DNA of 64,000 nt from Streptomyces halobius (GTDB lineage Bacteria; Actinomycetota; Actinomycetes; Streptomycetales; Streptomycetaceae), in NCBI RefSeq assembly GCF_023277745.1, contig NZ_CP086322.1, positions 6,572,001-6,636,000 of the forward strand, given 5' to 3'. The position numbers and the translations under genes were made by a program. Below, piece after piece: positions 8,789-18,168 of the stretch (the stretch's first letter is position 1; each line of letters starts with the position of its first letter). The notes below the pieces were generated by a model. It saw only the letters and a list, made by a program, of their open reading frames with translations, was not told the origin of the DNA and made no database searches.

Positions 8789-9459
8789 CTACCGCAGCGC
8801 CTCCGCCAGCCCGTTCTCCGGTGGCCCGAGGAAGTGCGGATCCGTCCGCAGCAGCGCCTCCGCGGCCGCCTTCCCCGCCGCGAAGATCTCCCGTACGCCG
8901 CCGGCCCAGGTCAGATCGTGCCGGGCGGCGACTCCTACGCCGTACGACTCGATGCCGGCCGCCTGGCACAGCGCCACCGCACGCCGGATGTGAAAGCCCT
9001 GGCTGACCAGCACCGCCCGGTCCTCCGGTGCGCACGGCTGCGGGAGTCCCAGGTGTCGAAGCCCGCGTAATCGCTGACGATCTTCCGGGCCGGGACGCCG
9101 TGCCGCAGCAGATAGCCGCGCATCGCGTCCGGTTCGTCGTAGTCGCGGCGGCTGTTGTCGCCGGTGACCAGGATCGCGCGGACCGTGCCCCGGTCGTACA
9201 GCTCGGCGGCCGCGTCCAGCCGGTGCGCGAGATACGGCGACGGCTCGCCGTTCCACAGGCCCGCGCCGAAGACCACGGCGACCGGCGCGGCGGGCGCGTC
9301 CGCGACGGTGCCGACGCGTGGGCCGCCCGTCGCGTTCATCCAGGTCGCGGGGGCCAGCGCGAGCACTGTCAGCACCACGACGGCCTGGTACATGCGGCGC
9401 CACCCTCGCCGGGTCCGCGGCAGCCGTATTCGCCGTCGAACCAGCCCCACGCCTCGCAT
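8789..9459 (-). pseudogene. DUF218 (YdcF/SanA-like) membrane protein, frameshifted
   Basis: The first frame from ATG at 9459 gives a basic N terminus, one membrane segment (AVVVLTVLALAPATW) and the DUF218 core: VAVVFGAGLWNGEPS, AILVTGDNSRRDYDEP, YAGFDTWDS. Near 9040 the frame is lost, and the remainder continues in another frame: DRAVLVSQGFHIRRAVALC, SYGVGVAARHDL, AEALLRTDPHFLGPP, stop at 8789. A few bases are missing between the DTWDS and RAVLVS motifs. Everything else is conserved, so this is a fresh lesion or a sequencing error. Family members act in envelope processes such as vancomycin permeability. Confidence 0.8.
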
Positions 9460-9489
9460 GCGTACTCCCTCTCCCGCCCGCCTACGGGT

Positions 9490-9570
9490 GCGCAGGCCCG
9501 TACGCGGACCCGCGCTCGTGCCCGTACGCGCACCTGCACTCGTGCCCGTACGCACCTGCGCTCGTACCCG
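9490..9570. repeat. Tandem repeat, ~24-bp units
   Basis: About three imperfect copies of a unit beginning CGTACGCGGACCCGCGCTCG, the later ones with ACCTGC in place of ACCCGC. It lies in the gap between the DUF218 gene and the cyclotransferase gene. No gene is seen in 9460-9729. Confidence 0.7.
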
Positions 9571-9729
9571 TGATCGATCTCGACAGCTGCGACGCCCGCC
9601 GACCTGGCATGGTTGCAGTGGGGCCGCCGATCCCGACGACGGCGGCAGCGCACGGCCGGCCCGTCCGAGCGGGTTGCCGCCCCCCCCCGCGAAGTGCCAG
9701 CCCGGAACGGATGAGAGGATCCCCCGCAC

Positions 9730-10224
9730 ATGAGCACCGAGCACGGGCGCCTGCCGTTCTTCGTGTACGGGACGCTGCGCCCCGGGGAGGCCAACTACGG
9801 CTGGGCGCTGCGCGGCAGGACCGCGTCCGAGGAGCCGGCCCGGATCGGCGGCGCGCTGCTCTACGACGGCCCCGGGTACCCGTATGCCGTCGCCGGGCCC
9901 GAGGACGCGGTGGTCCACGGGGACCTCGTCCGGCCCCGGGACGCCGACTACGACGAGGTGCGCACGGTGCTGGACCGGCTGGAGGGCTACGCCCCCGGCG
10001 ACCCCGGGAACCTCTACGAGCGGGTGGTCACCGAAGCCGTGTGCCCGGACGGCAGGACCGTACCGGCCTGGGTCTACCTGGCGGCCGAGCCGCTCGCCGC
10101 CCGGTTGCGCGCCGTCGGCGTCCCCATCGAGAGCGGCGACTGGCTGAACGCCACCGGGGTCGCGCGGGCCCGGCGGCCGCTCGGACCCGGTGCCCCGACC
10201 ACCCGGGACCACACCGCCGGTTAA
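9730..10224 (+). CDS. Gamma-glutamylcyclotransferase-like (AIG2/GGCT) protein
   Basis: 164 residues. The N terminus carries the substrate-loop signature PFFVYGTLRPGEANYGW. A beta-barrel follows with GYPYAVAGPEDAVVHGDL and the acidic segment DRLEGYAPGDPGNLYERVVT, whose Glu positions include the catalytic acid of this fold. Family members cleave gamma-glutamyl amines or dipeptides to 5-oxoproline. The exact substrate is not readable. ATG at 9730 directly precedes the fold. The adenosine deaminase gene follows 107 bp later. Confidence 0.8.
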   Translation: MSTEHGRLPFFVYGTLRPGEANYGWALRGRTASEEPARIGGALLYDGPGYPYAVAGPEDAVVHGDLVRPRDADYDEVRTVLDRLEGYAPGDPGNLYERVVTEAVCPDGRTVPAWVYLAAEPLAARLRAVGVPIESGDWLNATGVARARRPLGPGAPTTRDHTAG

Positions 10225-10331
10225 CCTGGACGATCGCTCCCGTACGGAGGGCCACCCGTGAACGAGGCCCTTTCCCGTACCGGGAGAGCCATGACGTGCC
10301 CTACCCGTACCGCAGAACAGGTGTCACCCGC

Positions 10332-11351
10332 GTGCCTTCCCTCACTTCCACCACCTCCCCCTCGGCCCCCAAGCCCCCGCTGCCCAAGGCCGAACTGCAT
10401 CTCCACATCGAGGGCACCCTGGAACCCGGGCTGGTGTTCGCGCTCGCCGAGCGCAATGGCATATCCCTCCCGTACGCCACCGAGGATGCGCTGCGCCGGG
10501 CCTACTCCTTCACCGACCTGCAGTCCTTCCTGGACCTCTACTACGCGCTGATGGATGTGCTGCGCACCGAGGACGACTTCGCCGACCTCGCGAACGCCTA
10601 CCTCGCCCGCGCGCGGGAACAGGGCGTACGGCACGCCGAGATCTTCTTCGACCCGCAGGCGCACACCGCGCGCGGCGTCCCGATGGGCACGGTCATACGG
10701 GGCCTGGCCCGCGCGCTCGACGGCGCCCAGGAGACGTACGGCATCAGCACCCGCCTGATCATGTGCTTCCTGCGTGACGAGAGCGCCGCATCGGCCCTGG
10801 AGACCTTCGAGGCGGCCCGCCCGTATCTGGACAGGATCACGGCCGTGGGCCTGGACTCGGCGGAGGTCGGGCACCCGCCGTCGAAGTTCGCGGAGGTCTA
10901 CGCGCTGGCCCGGGAGGCCGGGCTCAAGTGCGTGGCGCACGCGGGGGAGGAGGGCCCCGCCGCCTATGTGTGGGAGGCACTGGACGTCCTCGGGGTGGAC
11001 CGGATCGACCACGGGGTGCGCTGTATGGACGACGAGCGGCTGGTGGCCCGGCTGGTGGCGGACCAGGTGCCGCTCACGGTCTGCCCGTTGTCGAACGTCC
11101 GCCTCCGGGTCATCGACGATCTCGCCGACCACCCGCTGCCCGCGATGCTGGACGCCGGGCTGCTGATCACCGTCAACTCCGACGATCCCGCCTACTTCGG
11201 CGGCTACGCGGACGACAACTTCACCGCCGTACGCGAGGCGCTCGGCCTCGACGAGGAGGCGCTGCGCAGGCTGGCGCGCAACTCGTTCCGGGCGGCGTTT
11301 CTTGACGAGGAGACGCGTGCGACGTATGTGAAGGAGGTTGACGCGTACTAG
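10332..11351 (+). CDS. add: Adenosine deaminase
   Basis: 339 residues. Metal-dependent adenosine deaminase, converting (deoxy)adenosine to inosine in purine salvage. The zinc ligands and active-site motifs are all present: KAELHLHIEGTLEPG (His-x-His), CVAHAGEEGP (His and catalytic Glu), DRIDHGVRC (His), and LITVNSDDPAYFGG (the two Asp). Length is normal. GTG at 10332 starts just before the fold; an open frame extends far upstream but is not protein-like. An N-terminal Ser/Thr/Pro tail of about 17 residues precedes the first strand. Streptomyces often carry several paralogues. Confidence 0.9.
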   Translation: MPSLTSTTSPSAPKPPLPKAELHLHIEGTLEPGLVFALAERNGISLPYATEDALRRAYSFTDLQSFLDLYYALMDVLRTEDDFADLANAYLARAREQGVRHAEIFFDPQAHTARGVPMGTVIRGLARALDGAQETYGISTRLIMCFLRDESAASALETFEAARPYLDRITAVGLDSAEVGHPPSKFAEVYALAREAGLKCVAHAGEEGPAAYVWEALDVLGVDRIDHGVRCMDDERLVARLVADQVPLTVCPLSNVRLRVIDDLADHPLPAMLDAGLLITVNSDDPAYFGGYADDNFTAVREALGLDEEALRRLARNSFRAAFLDEETRATYVKEVDAY

Positions 11352-11394
11352 TCGGCGGGTGTCGGTTGACGCGTGTCGGTCGGCGAGTGCTGGT

Positions 11395-11429
11395 TCGACG
11401 TGCACCAGTCGACGTGCACCAATTGGTGC
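11395..11429. repeat. Direct repeat plus 14-bp palindrome
   Basis: TCGACGTGCACCA occurs at 11395-11407 and 11409-11421, and the second copy runs into the perfect palindrome GCACCAATTGGTGC (11416-11429). It lies between the convergent ends of add and nasA. It could be a terminator stem, although no T-run follows. Confidence 0.6.
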
Positions 11430-11572
11430 GTACTGGCTGAACGCTTCGGGAATACCGGCTGGGCGTCGGTGCGTTGTGGCCCGCAAGGGGCCTTCGCGAC
11501 CCTTAAGAGTTCCGTCCCCCAACCCCTAAGGGGCGCCCCGCGGCGCCGCGCTACCCCCGCCCCGACCCGCTC

Positions 11573-13783
11573 CTACGCCCCCACCCGCTCCACCCGTACC
11601 GCGCATACCTTGAACTCAGGCATCCGGGATGTCGGGTCCAGCGCCGGGTTGGTCAGGCTGTTGGCTCGTCCCTCGCCCGGCCAGTGGAACGGCATGAAGA
11701 CCGTGTCCGGGCGGATCGCACCGCTCACCCGGGCCGGGGCGACCGCGCGCCCCCTCCGGGAGACCACCGCGACCGGCTCCCCGTCGGTGATGCCGAGCCG
11801 CTCCGCGAGCCGCGGATGGAGCTGTACGAACGGGCCCGGCTCGGCGCTGTTCAGCTCGGCGACCCGGCGGGTCTGCGCGCCCGACTGGTACTGGGCCAGC
11901 ACCCGGCCCGTCGTCAGCACCACCGGGTACGCCTCGTCCGTGTCCTCGGCCGCCGGGCGGTGGGTGACCGGGACGAACCGGGCCCGGCCGTCCGGCGTCG
12001 CGAAGCGGTCCAGGAACAGGCGCGGCGTACCGGGATGCACGGCCGGGGAGCCCCCCTCCGGGTCCCCCGCCGTGCGTCCCTCCGGAGTCCCCGCCGTTCC
12101 TCCCTCCGGGATCTCCGGGGCTCCCGCCGAGCCCACCCCCGAGGTCTCCGGGGCCCTCGCCGAGCCTTCCCCCGGGATCTCCGGACACGGCCAGAACACC
12201 CCGTCCTCCTCCGCGATCCGCCGGTAGGTGATGCCCGAGTAGTCCGCCGGTCCGCCCGCCGATGCCCGCCGCAGCTCGTCGAAGACCTCCTCCGGTGCGG
12301 TCGGGAAGCCCTTCTCCCGGCCCAGCCGCGCCGCGAGTCCGCTGAGTACCTCCAGGTCCGTACGGACACCGGGCGGCGGGTCCAGCGCGCGGCGCCGCAG
12401 CAGCACCCGGCCCTCCAGGTTCGTCATGGTCCCGGTCTCCTCCGCCCACTGGGCGACCGGCAGCACCACGTCCGCAAGCGCGGCGGTCTCCGACAGCACC
12501 ACATCCGCCACCGCCAGGAACTGCAACGACCGGATACGCTCCTCCACATGGGCGGCCCGTGGCGCCGAGACGACCGGGTTGGAACCCATCAGCAGCAGCG
12601 CACGGATATCGCCGCCCAGCGCTTCCAGCAGCTCGTACGCGCTGCGGCCGGGCCCCGGCAGCGAGTCCGGGTCGACGCCCCACACTTCCGCGACATGCCG
12701 GCGCGCCTCCGGGTCGTCCAGCTTGCGGTAGCCGGGCAACTGGTCGGCTTTCTGGCCGTGTTCGCGGCCGCCCTGGCCGTTGCCCTGGCCGGTCAGGCAG
12801 CCATAGCCGGACAGTTCCCGGCCCGCCCGTCCGGTCGCCAGACACAGGTTGATCCACGCACCCACCGTGTCGGTGCCCTTGGCCTGCTGTTCCGGTCCGC
12901 GCGCCGTCAGCACCATCGAGGATTCCGCGTCGCAGAACAGCCGTACGGCTTCGCGGAGTTGGGGGACCGGCACGCCCGTGATGCGCTCGACCAGTTCCGG
13001 CCAGTGCGCCATCGCGGCGGCCCGCGCCTCCGCCCAGCCGCTGGTCCGCTCCGCGATGAACGCCTCGTCCGTCCGGCCCTGCGCCACCACCAGGTGCAGC
13101 AGGCCGAGTGCCAGCGCCAGATCCGTGCCGGGCCGAGGCGCGATATGCAGATCGGCCTGTTCGGCGGTGCGGGTGCGGCGCGGATCGACGACGATCAGCT
13201 TGCCGCCGTTCTCCCGCAGCTCCGTGAGGTAGCGCAGCGCGGGCGGCATGGTCTCGGCCAGGTTGGAGCCGACCAGGATGACGCAACCGGTCCTGGCCAC
13301 ATCGGTCAGCGGGAACGGCAGCCCGCGGTCCACGCCGAACGCCCGGCCGTGCGCCGCCGCCGCCGAGGACATGCAGAAGCGGCCGTTGTAGTCGATCTGC
13401 GAGGTGCCGAGCACGACCCGGGCGAACTTGCCCAGGGTGTACGCCTTCTCGTTGGTGAGTCCGCCGCCGCCGAACACGCCCACCGCGTCCCGGCCGTGCG
13501 CCGCGCGGGTCTGCCGCAGGCCGTCCGCGACCCGGTCCAGGGCCGTGTCCCAGGTGGCAGGTTCGAGTGCCCCGGTGGCGGGGTCGCGCACCAGGGGGGT
13601 CGTCAGCCTGGCCCCTGGGGCCAGCAGCTCGGGGGCGGTACGGCCCTTGCCGCACAGCGCGCCCCGGTTCACGGGAAACGCGGTCCGCTCGACGACCTCC
13701 ACCCCCGGCCCCGAGGGCCGCAGCCCCATGCCGCATTGGAGAGCGCAGTAGGGGCAGTGGGTGTCGACTGTCGCGGCGTTCAT
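11573..13783 (-). CDS. nasA: Assimilatory nitrate reductase, molybdopterin catalytic subunit
   Basis: 736 residues. The first Cys motif (THCPYCALQCGM, Cys 10/13/17, with Cys 44 in LCGKG) binds a [4Fe-4S] cluster. NGRFCMSSAA near residue 135 supplies the Cys ligand of Mo-bis-MGD. RGPEQQAKGTDT and GRELSGYGCLTGQGNGQGG are typical of the NasA/NarB branch. There is no twin-arginine leader, so the enzyme is cytoplasmic. A Pro/Glu/Gly-rich tract (PEGGTAGTPEGRTAGDPEGG, DNA about 12040-12190) is inserted before the C-terminal molydopterin dinucleotide-binding domain and looks like a repeat expansion. It is divergent from the siroheme chelatase gene, whose product is the cofactor of nitrite reductase. 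Confidence 0.9.
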   Translation of the reverse strand: MNAATVDTHCPYCALQCGMGLRPSGPGVEVVERTAFPVNRGALCGKGRTAPELLAPGARLTTPLVRDPATGALEPATWDTALDRVADGLRQTRAAHGRDAVGVFGGGGLTNEKAYTLGKFARVVLGTSQIDYNGRFCMSSAAAAHGRAFGVDRGLPFPLTDVARTGCVILVGSNLAETMPPALRYLTELRENGGKLIVVDPRRTRTAEQADLHIAPRPGTDLALALGLLHLVVAQGRTDEAFIAERTSGWAEARAAAMAHWPELVERITGVPVPQLREAVRLFCDAESSMVLTARGPEQQAKGTDTVGAWINLCLATGRAGRELSGYGCLTGQGNGQGGREHGQKADQLPGYRKLDDPEARRHVAEVWGVDPDSLPGPGRSAYELLEALGGDIRALLLMGSNPVVSAPRAAHVEERIRSLQFLAVADVVLSETAALADVVLPVAQWAEETGTMTNLEGRVLLRRRALDPPPGVRTDLEVLSGLAARLGREKGFPTAPEEVFDELRRASAGGPADYSGITYRRIAEEDGVFWPCPEIPGEGSARAPETSGVGSAGAPEIPEGGTAGTPEGRTAGDPEGGSPAVHPGTPRLFLDRFATPDGRARFVPVTHRPAAEDTDEAYPVVLTTGRVLAQYQSGAQTRRVAELNSAEPGPFVQLHPRLAERLGITDGEPVAVVSRRGRAVAPARVSGAIRPDTVFMPFHWPGEGRANSLTNPALDPTSRMPEFKVCAVRVERVGA

Positions 13784-13806
13784 GTGCGTCAGCGTGGTAC
13801 GCGCGT

Positions 13807-13844
13807 GTTACATGCGCGGAACACCGCTGTTTCCGGCGCGCACC
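13807..13844. promoter_or_regulatory. Candidate GlnR operator in the nasA / sirohydrochlorin chelatase intergenic region
   Basis: Four pentamers start exactly 11 bp apart at 13807, 13818, 13829 and 13840: GTTAC, GGAAC, GTTTC and GCACC. They match the GlnR half-boxes at 5, 4, 4 and 3 of 5 positions. The nasA ATG is 23 nt away, identical to the spacing at the flavoprotein gene. GlnR control of nasA is established in S. coelicolor; here it is inferred. Confidence 0.65.
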
Positions 13845-13944
13845 AGGCGCCTCCCAGCGGGCCGGCGGCCGGCGGAGGCCGGACGGCACATGGATGTCGC
13901 AACGGGGAAACGGAACTGCAACGTCCGGCTGCCAGGCTCACGCC

Positions 13945-15240
13945 ATGACGGAGTCGATACCGCACCAGCCGGCCCCGGCCGCCCCGATCGACCTCGCACC
14001 GAGCGACGACCGGGCACCTGGCAACGACCCGGCGGCCGGCAACGACCCGACCGTTGGCAATGCCTTGGCGCCGAGCGGCGACCCAGTGGCTAGCAATGAC
14101 AGCCACCGTGGCGACGGCAGCGAGCATCGCCGAGCGGACCTGGCCTCCGCCGCCCCGCCCGTGGGGACGGCGGAGCTCGCCATCGAGATCACCGACCGAC
14201 TCAGCAGTCAGCTCAGCAGGGTCCGCCTGTACGGCTTCCGGCGGCCGGCCGCGCCCCGTCCCGACGCCCGTCCGGCCGTTCCCGACGTCGTACGGCAGCG
14301 CGCCCGGAAGCCCCCGCGCCCCGCCCCCGCGCCCACCCTCGTCGCGGTGGCGCACGGCAGCCGCGATCCGCGCGCCGTGCACACCGTCCACGCACTGCTC
14401 GACCGGGTCCGCGCGCTCCGTCCCGGCCTGCCCGTACGCCTCGGCCACATCGAGCTGAACCGGCCACTGCTCGCCGACACCCTCGCCGGGCTGCGCGGCG
14501 AGGCGGTTCTCGTACCGCTGCTTTTCGGCCGCGGCTACCACGTCACCCACGACCTGCCCGCCGCGCTCGCCGCCGCGCCCCACCTGACCGGCCGGATCGC
14601 CACCCCGCTCGGTCCGCACGCCCTCCTGGCGGAAGCACTGCACGGCCGGCTCCTGGAGGCCGGGTTCGGCGACGCGCACCTGGAAACCGGGTCCGGCGAC
14701 GCGCTCCGGGAGTCGGGGTTCAGCGATGCGCTCCTGGAGGCGGGGTTCGGCGACGCGCTCATGGAGGCGGGGTCCGGCAACGCGTCCGCAGCGCCCGCGC
14801 CCGCCGAGTGCGCCGCGCCAGCCTGCTGCCGCTCCCGATCTCGCTCCGGCGCCGGACGCACCGCGGTGGTGCTGGCCGCCGCCGGCTCCCGGGCGGCGCG
14901 CTCCGCCGACGACACCGCGCGCACCGCCCGGCTGCTCTCGGCCCGCCTCGGCGGCATCCCCGTCCTGCCCGCCTACGCCTCCGCGGCCACCCCGACCGTC
15001 GCCGAGGCCGTCCGTATCCTGACCGCCCGCGGCCACGACCGGATCGCCGTCGCCTCCTGCTTCACCGCCCCCGGACGGTTCGCCGCCCAGTGCGCGGCCG
15101 CCGCCCCCGGAACCGCCGCCGCGCCCCTCGGCGACCACCCCGCACTCGCCCGTCTCGTACTGCACCGCTACGACCAGGCGCTCCTCGCGCGTACCGCATC
15201 CGACCCGGACGGCATCAGGGCGGCTACCGTCACTGTATGA
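13945..15240 (+). CDS. Sirohydrochlorin chelatase (CbiX/SirB-type, two-domain)
   Basis: 431 residues. Two chelatase lobes are visible. The first begins [20 protein letters not shown] near residue 132 with the metal-binding His, and continues [14 protein letters not shown] and [18 protein letters not shown]. The second runs from [18 protein letters not shown] to [15 protein letters not shown]. It inserts iron into sirohydrochlorin to make siroheme, needed by nitrite and sulfite reductases, which fits its position beside nasA. The first ~120 residues are a low-complexity Asp/Pro/Ala-rich extension. Five 9-residue tandem repeats (residues 236-280) sit between the lobes. The stop overlaps the dgt start (ATGA). 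Confidence 0.8.
   Translation: MTESIPHQPAPAAPIDLAPSDDRAPGNDPAAGNDPTVGNALAPSGDPVASNDSHRGDGSEHRRADLASAAPPVGTAELAIEITDRLSSQLSRVRLYGFRRPAAPRPDARPAVPDVVRQRARKPPRPAPAPTLVAVAHGSRDPRAVHTVHALLDRVRALRPGLPVRLGHIELNRPLLADTLAGLRGEAVLVPLLFGRGYHVTHDLPAALAAAPHLTGRIATPLGPHALLAEALHGRLLEAGFGDAHLETGSGDALRESGFSDALLEAGFGDALMEAGSGNASAAPAPAECAAPACCRSRSRSGAGRTAVVLAAAGSRAARSADDTARTARLLSARLGGIPVLPAYASAATPTVAEAVRILTARGHDRIAVASCFTAPGRFAAQCAAAAPGTAAAPLGDHPALARLVLHRYDQALLARTASDPDGIRAATVTV
14650..14784 (+). repeat. Five in-frame 27-bp tandem repeats inside the chelatase gene
   Basis: Units of exactly 27 bp encode [36 protein letters not shown] and LMEAGSGNA. They lie in the linker between the two chelatase lobes, keep the reading frame and contain no stop. 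Confidence 0.9.
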
Positions 15241-16676
15241 CGGGCACACCTTCGACCACCGGCCAGGACACGGACGGCCCCGGAGCGGGCCACGACGCCA
15301 CCTCCGGCCGGACCCCCGACGGCCCCGGCGCGCACGCCCACGCCACCGTCGCCTCCCTGGCCGACGACACCCGCGCCCCCGACACCGCCGGCTACACCGA
15401 CGCCGACGCCGAGCGTTGGGTCCCCGAGCCCGACAAGCGCCCCGGGCGGACCGCTTTCCAGCGCGACCGGGCCCGAGTCCTGCATTCCGCCGCGCTGCGC
15501 CGACTCGCCGGCAAGACCCAGGTCGTCACCCCGGGCACGCTCACCCACGCCTGGGACGCCAGCCCGCGCACCCGGCTGACCCACTCGCTGGAGTGCGCCC
15601 AGGTCGGCCGCGAGCTCGGGGCCGCCCTCGGCTGCGACCCGGACCTCGTAGAGACCGCCTGTCTGGCGCACGATCTCGGCCACCCTCCCTTCGGGCACAA
15701 CGGTGAGCAGGCGCTCAACGAGGTCGCCGCGCCCTGCGGCGGTTTCGAGGGGAACGCCCAGTCGCTGCGGCTGCTGGCCCGTCTGGAGCCGAAGCGGTTC
15801 ATCCCGGCTCCGGACGGCGGGGCGGTCAGCGTCGGCCTGAACCTGACCCGCGCCGCCCTCGACGCCGCCACCAAGTACCCGTGGCCACGGGGCGCGCACC
15901 CGACCGACCCGGAGTCCTCGAAGTTCGGCGTATACGAGGACGACCTGCCGGTCTTCGCGTGGTTCCGGCATGGCGCGCCTGTCGCGGCGCGCAGCTTCGA
16001 GGCGCAGGTCATGGACTGGTCCGACGATGTGGCCTACTCGGTGCACGACGTCGAGGACGGGCTGCACGCCGGACACCTCGACCCCAATCTGCTGCTCGCC
16101 GACGGCGAGCGCGCCGAGATCTTCGCGGTCGCCGGTGAGCGCTATGCGCCGGGCGCGGACCCGGAGGCGCTGGCCGAGGCGCTGGACCGCCTCCTGGAGC
16201 AGGAGTGGTGGCCGCACGGCTACGATGGCACCGCGCTCGCCCAGGCCCGCCTGAAGGACGCCACCAGCCAGCTGATCGGCCGTTTCTGTCTGGCCGCCGA
16301 GACCGCGACCCGGGCCGCCTACGGGACCGGTCGGCTGACCCGCTACCGGGCGGAGCTGATGGTTCCGGCCGAAACACGGCTGGAATGCGCCGTTTTGAAA
16401 GCCGTCGCCGACCGGTACGTCATGCAGCGGCCCGACCAGGCGGCACTCCGCGCCGACCAGCGTGTGGTGATCGCCGAACTGGCCGAGGCGTTGCTCGCCC
16501 GCGCCCCCGACGGCCTCGATCCGCAGTTCCGTTCGCTTTTCGACGCGGCCGCCGACGACACCGCCCGTATGCGGGCCGTCATCGACCAGATCGCCGCTCT
16601 CACGGATATCTCGGCCCGCTCCCTGCACGCCCGCCTCACCCGCCCCCCTGGTCACGCATGGGGCAACCGCGGGTGA
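15237..16676 (+). CDS. dgt: Deoxyguanosinetriphosphate triphosphohydrolase-like protein
   Basis: 479 residues. HD-superfamily dNTPase that hydrolyses dGTP (or dNTPs) to deoxynucleoside and triphosphate. The metal site is clear: [15 protein letters not shown] (His) and [19 protein letters not shown] (His-Asp plus flanking His). The Asp closing the HD set lies in [16 protein letters not shown]. An Arg-rich nucleotide contact follows [11 protein letters not shown]. The first ~55 residues are a Gly/Thr/Asp-rich tail absent from most family members. ATG at 15237 overlaps the chelatase stop by 4 nt, so translation is probably coupled. In Streptomyces this gene commonly lies just before dnaG. Confidence 0.88.
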   Translation: MTGTPSTTGQDTDGPGAGHDATSGRTPDGPGAHAHATVASLADDTRAPDTAGYTDADAERWVPEPDKRPGRTAFQRDRARVLHSAALRRLAGKTQVVTPGTLTHAWDASPRTRLTHSLECAQVGRELGAALGCDPDLVETACLAHDLGHPPFGHNGEQALNEVAAPCGGFEGNAQSLRLLARLEPKRFIPAPDGGAVSVGLNLTRAALDAATKYPWPRGAHPTDPESSKFGVYEDDLPVFAWFRHGAPVAARSFEAQVMDWSDDVAYSVHDVEDGLHAGHLDPNLLLADGERAEIFAVAGERYAPGADPEALAEALDRLLEQEWWPHGYDGTALAQARLKDATSQLIGRFCLAAETATRAAYGTGRLTRYRAELMVPAETRLECAVLKAVADRYVMQRPDQAALRADQRVVIAELAEALLARAPDGLDPQFRSLFDAAADDTARMRAVIDQIAALTDISARSLHARLTRPPGHAWGNRG

Positions 16677-16743
16677 CCCTGGAGGGGAATCCCCTTCCCC
16701 CATCACGCTCCCTGCGGGACGCTCGAACAGGACGGTTTCGAAC

Positions 16744-16797
16744 GGGGAACGACAGAAACACCAGGGGAACGACAGAAACACCAACGGAAGAACACCA
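16744..16797. repeat. Exact 20-bp tandem repeat in the dgt / flavoprotein gap
   Basis: GGGGAACGACAGAAACACCA is present twice without interruption (16744-16763 and 16764-16783), followed by a degenerate third copy ending near 16797. It lies 100 bp upstream of the next GTG. Confidence 0.85.
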
Positions 16798-16896
16798 ACG
16801 GGGGCATGGCGCACGAGTGGCACCGAGCGGGGGACCAACCGGGGGCGTTCACGGACGCGGAAGCGGACGTACGGCACCGCAACGAGGAGGAAGCAC

Positions 16897-18159
16897 GTGG
16901 TCGACGCACACCAGACGTTCGTCATCGTCGGGGGTGGCCTGGCCGGGGCGAAGGCAGCCGAGACACTCCGCTCGGAAGGCTTCACCGGCCGGGTGATCCT
17001 CATCTGCGACGAGCGCGACCACCCGTACGAACGTCCCCCGTTGTCCAAGGGGTACCTGCTCGGCAAGGAGGAGCGGGACAGCGTCTTCGTCCACGAGCCG
17101 TCCTGGTACGCGAGGGAGGACATCGAGCTCCATCTCGGCCAGCCCGCCGTCCACTTGGACCGGGCGGCCCGCACGGTCCGCCTCGGCGACGGCACCCTCG
17201 TCGCCTACGACAAGCTGCTGCTGGCCACCGGTGCCGAGCCGCGCCGCCTGGACATCCCCGGTACGGGCCTGGCGGGCGTCCACCACCTGCGCCGCCTCGC
17301 GCACGCCGAGCGGCTGCGCGGCGTCCTGGCCTCGCTGGGCCGGGACAACGGCCATCTGGTCATCGCGGGCGCGGGCTGGATCGGCCTCGAAGTCGCCGCC
17401 GCCGCACGCTCGTACGGTGCCGAGGTGACCGTCGTCGAGGCCGCGCCGACGCCGTTGCACCATGTTCTGGGCCCCGAACTGGGCGGCCTGTTCACCGATC
17501 TGCACCGCGAACACGGCGTCCGCTTCCACTTCGGTGCCCGCTTCACCGAAATCATCGGGCAGGACGGCATGGTGCTCGCGGTGCGCACCGACGACGACGA
17601 GGAACACCCCGCCCACGACGTCCTCGCCGCCATCGGCGCGGCCCCCCGCACCGCTCTCGCCGAACAGGCCGGACTGGCCCTGGTCGACCGCGCCGACGGC
17701 GGGGGAGTGGCCGTCGACGCGTCGTTGCGCACCTCCGACCCGCACATCTACGCCGCGGGCGACGTGGCCGCCGCCGACCACCCCCACCTCGGCACCCGCC
17801 TCCGCGTCGAGCACTGGGCGAACGCCCTCAACGGCGGCCCGGCCGCCGCCCGCGCCATGCTCGGCCAGGACGTCGGCCACGACCGCGTCCCGTACTTCTT
17901 CTCCGACCAGTACGACGTCGGCATGGAGTACTCCGGCTACGCCCCGCCCGGCAGCTACGACCAGGTCGTCTGCCGCGGTGACGTCGGCAAGCGGGAGTTC
18001 ATCGCCTTCTGGCTCCGCGAGGGCCGGCTGCTCGCCGGGATGAACGTCAACGTCTGGGACGTCGCCGGGCCGGTCCAGCAACTGATCCGCGCCGGGCACC
18101 CGCTGGACGCCGACGCCCTGGCCGATCCGACGGTACCGCTGGAGTCGATGCTCCCGTAG
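16897..18159 (+). CDS. Ferredoxin/rubredoxin reductase-type FAD oxidoreductase
   Basis: 420 residues. The N-terminal FAD motif is FVIVGGGLAGAKAAETLRSE, followed by the class signature YERPPLSKGYLLG. The NAD-binding motif is LVIAGAGWIGLEVAAAARSY near residue 150, and the second FAD motif is IYAAGDVAAADHP. The C-terminal reductase dimer domain includes VEHWANALNGGPAAARAMLG. Such enzymes pass electrons from NAD(P)H to small ferredoxins that feed P450s or dioxygenases; no partner gene lies next to it. GTG at 16897 has a strong ribosome site (GAGGAGG at 16884-16890). Gene 18169 follows after 9 bp. Confidence 0.88.
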   Translation: MVDAHQTFVIVGGGLAGAKAAETLRSEGFTGRVILICDERDHPYERPPLSKGYLLGKEERDSVFVHEPSWYAREDIELHLGQPAVHLDRAARTVRLGDGTLVAYDKLLLATGAEPRRLDIPGTGLAGVHHLRRLAHAERLRGVLASLGRDNGHLVIAGAGWIGLEVAAAARSYGAEVTVVEAAPTPLHHVLGPELGGLFTDLHREHGVRFHFGARFTEIIGQDGMVLAVRTDDDEEHPAHDVLAAIGAAPRTALAEQAGLALVDRADGGGVAVDASLRTSDPHIYAAGDVAAADHPHLGTRLRVEHWANALNGGPAAARAMLGQDVGHDRVPYFFSDQYDVGMEYSGYAPPGSYDQVVCRGDVGKREFIAFWLREGRLLAGMNVNVWDVAGPVQQLIRAGHPLDADALADPTVPLESMLP

Positions 18160-18168
18160 CGTGCGGGT

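Noticed and set aside
9318..10331. Long N-terminal extension of adenosine deaminase
   Set aside because: The upstream in-frame codons overlap the cyclotransferase gene in another frame and are Arg/Pro/Ala-rich noise; the fold begins just after GTG 10332.
11416..11429. Palindrome GCACCAATTGGTGC as a recombination or attachment site
   Set aside because: It lies between convergent gene ends with no integrase or tRNA nearby. A transcript-end structure is simpler.
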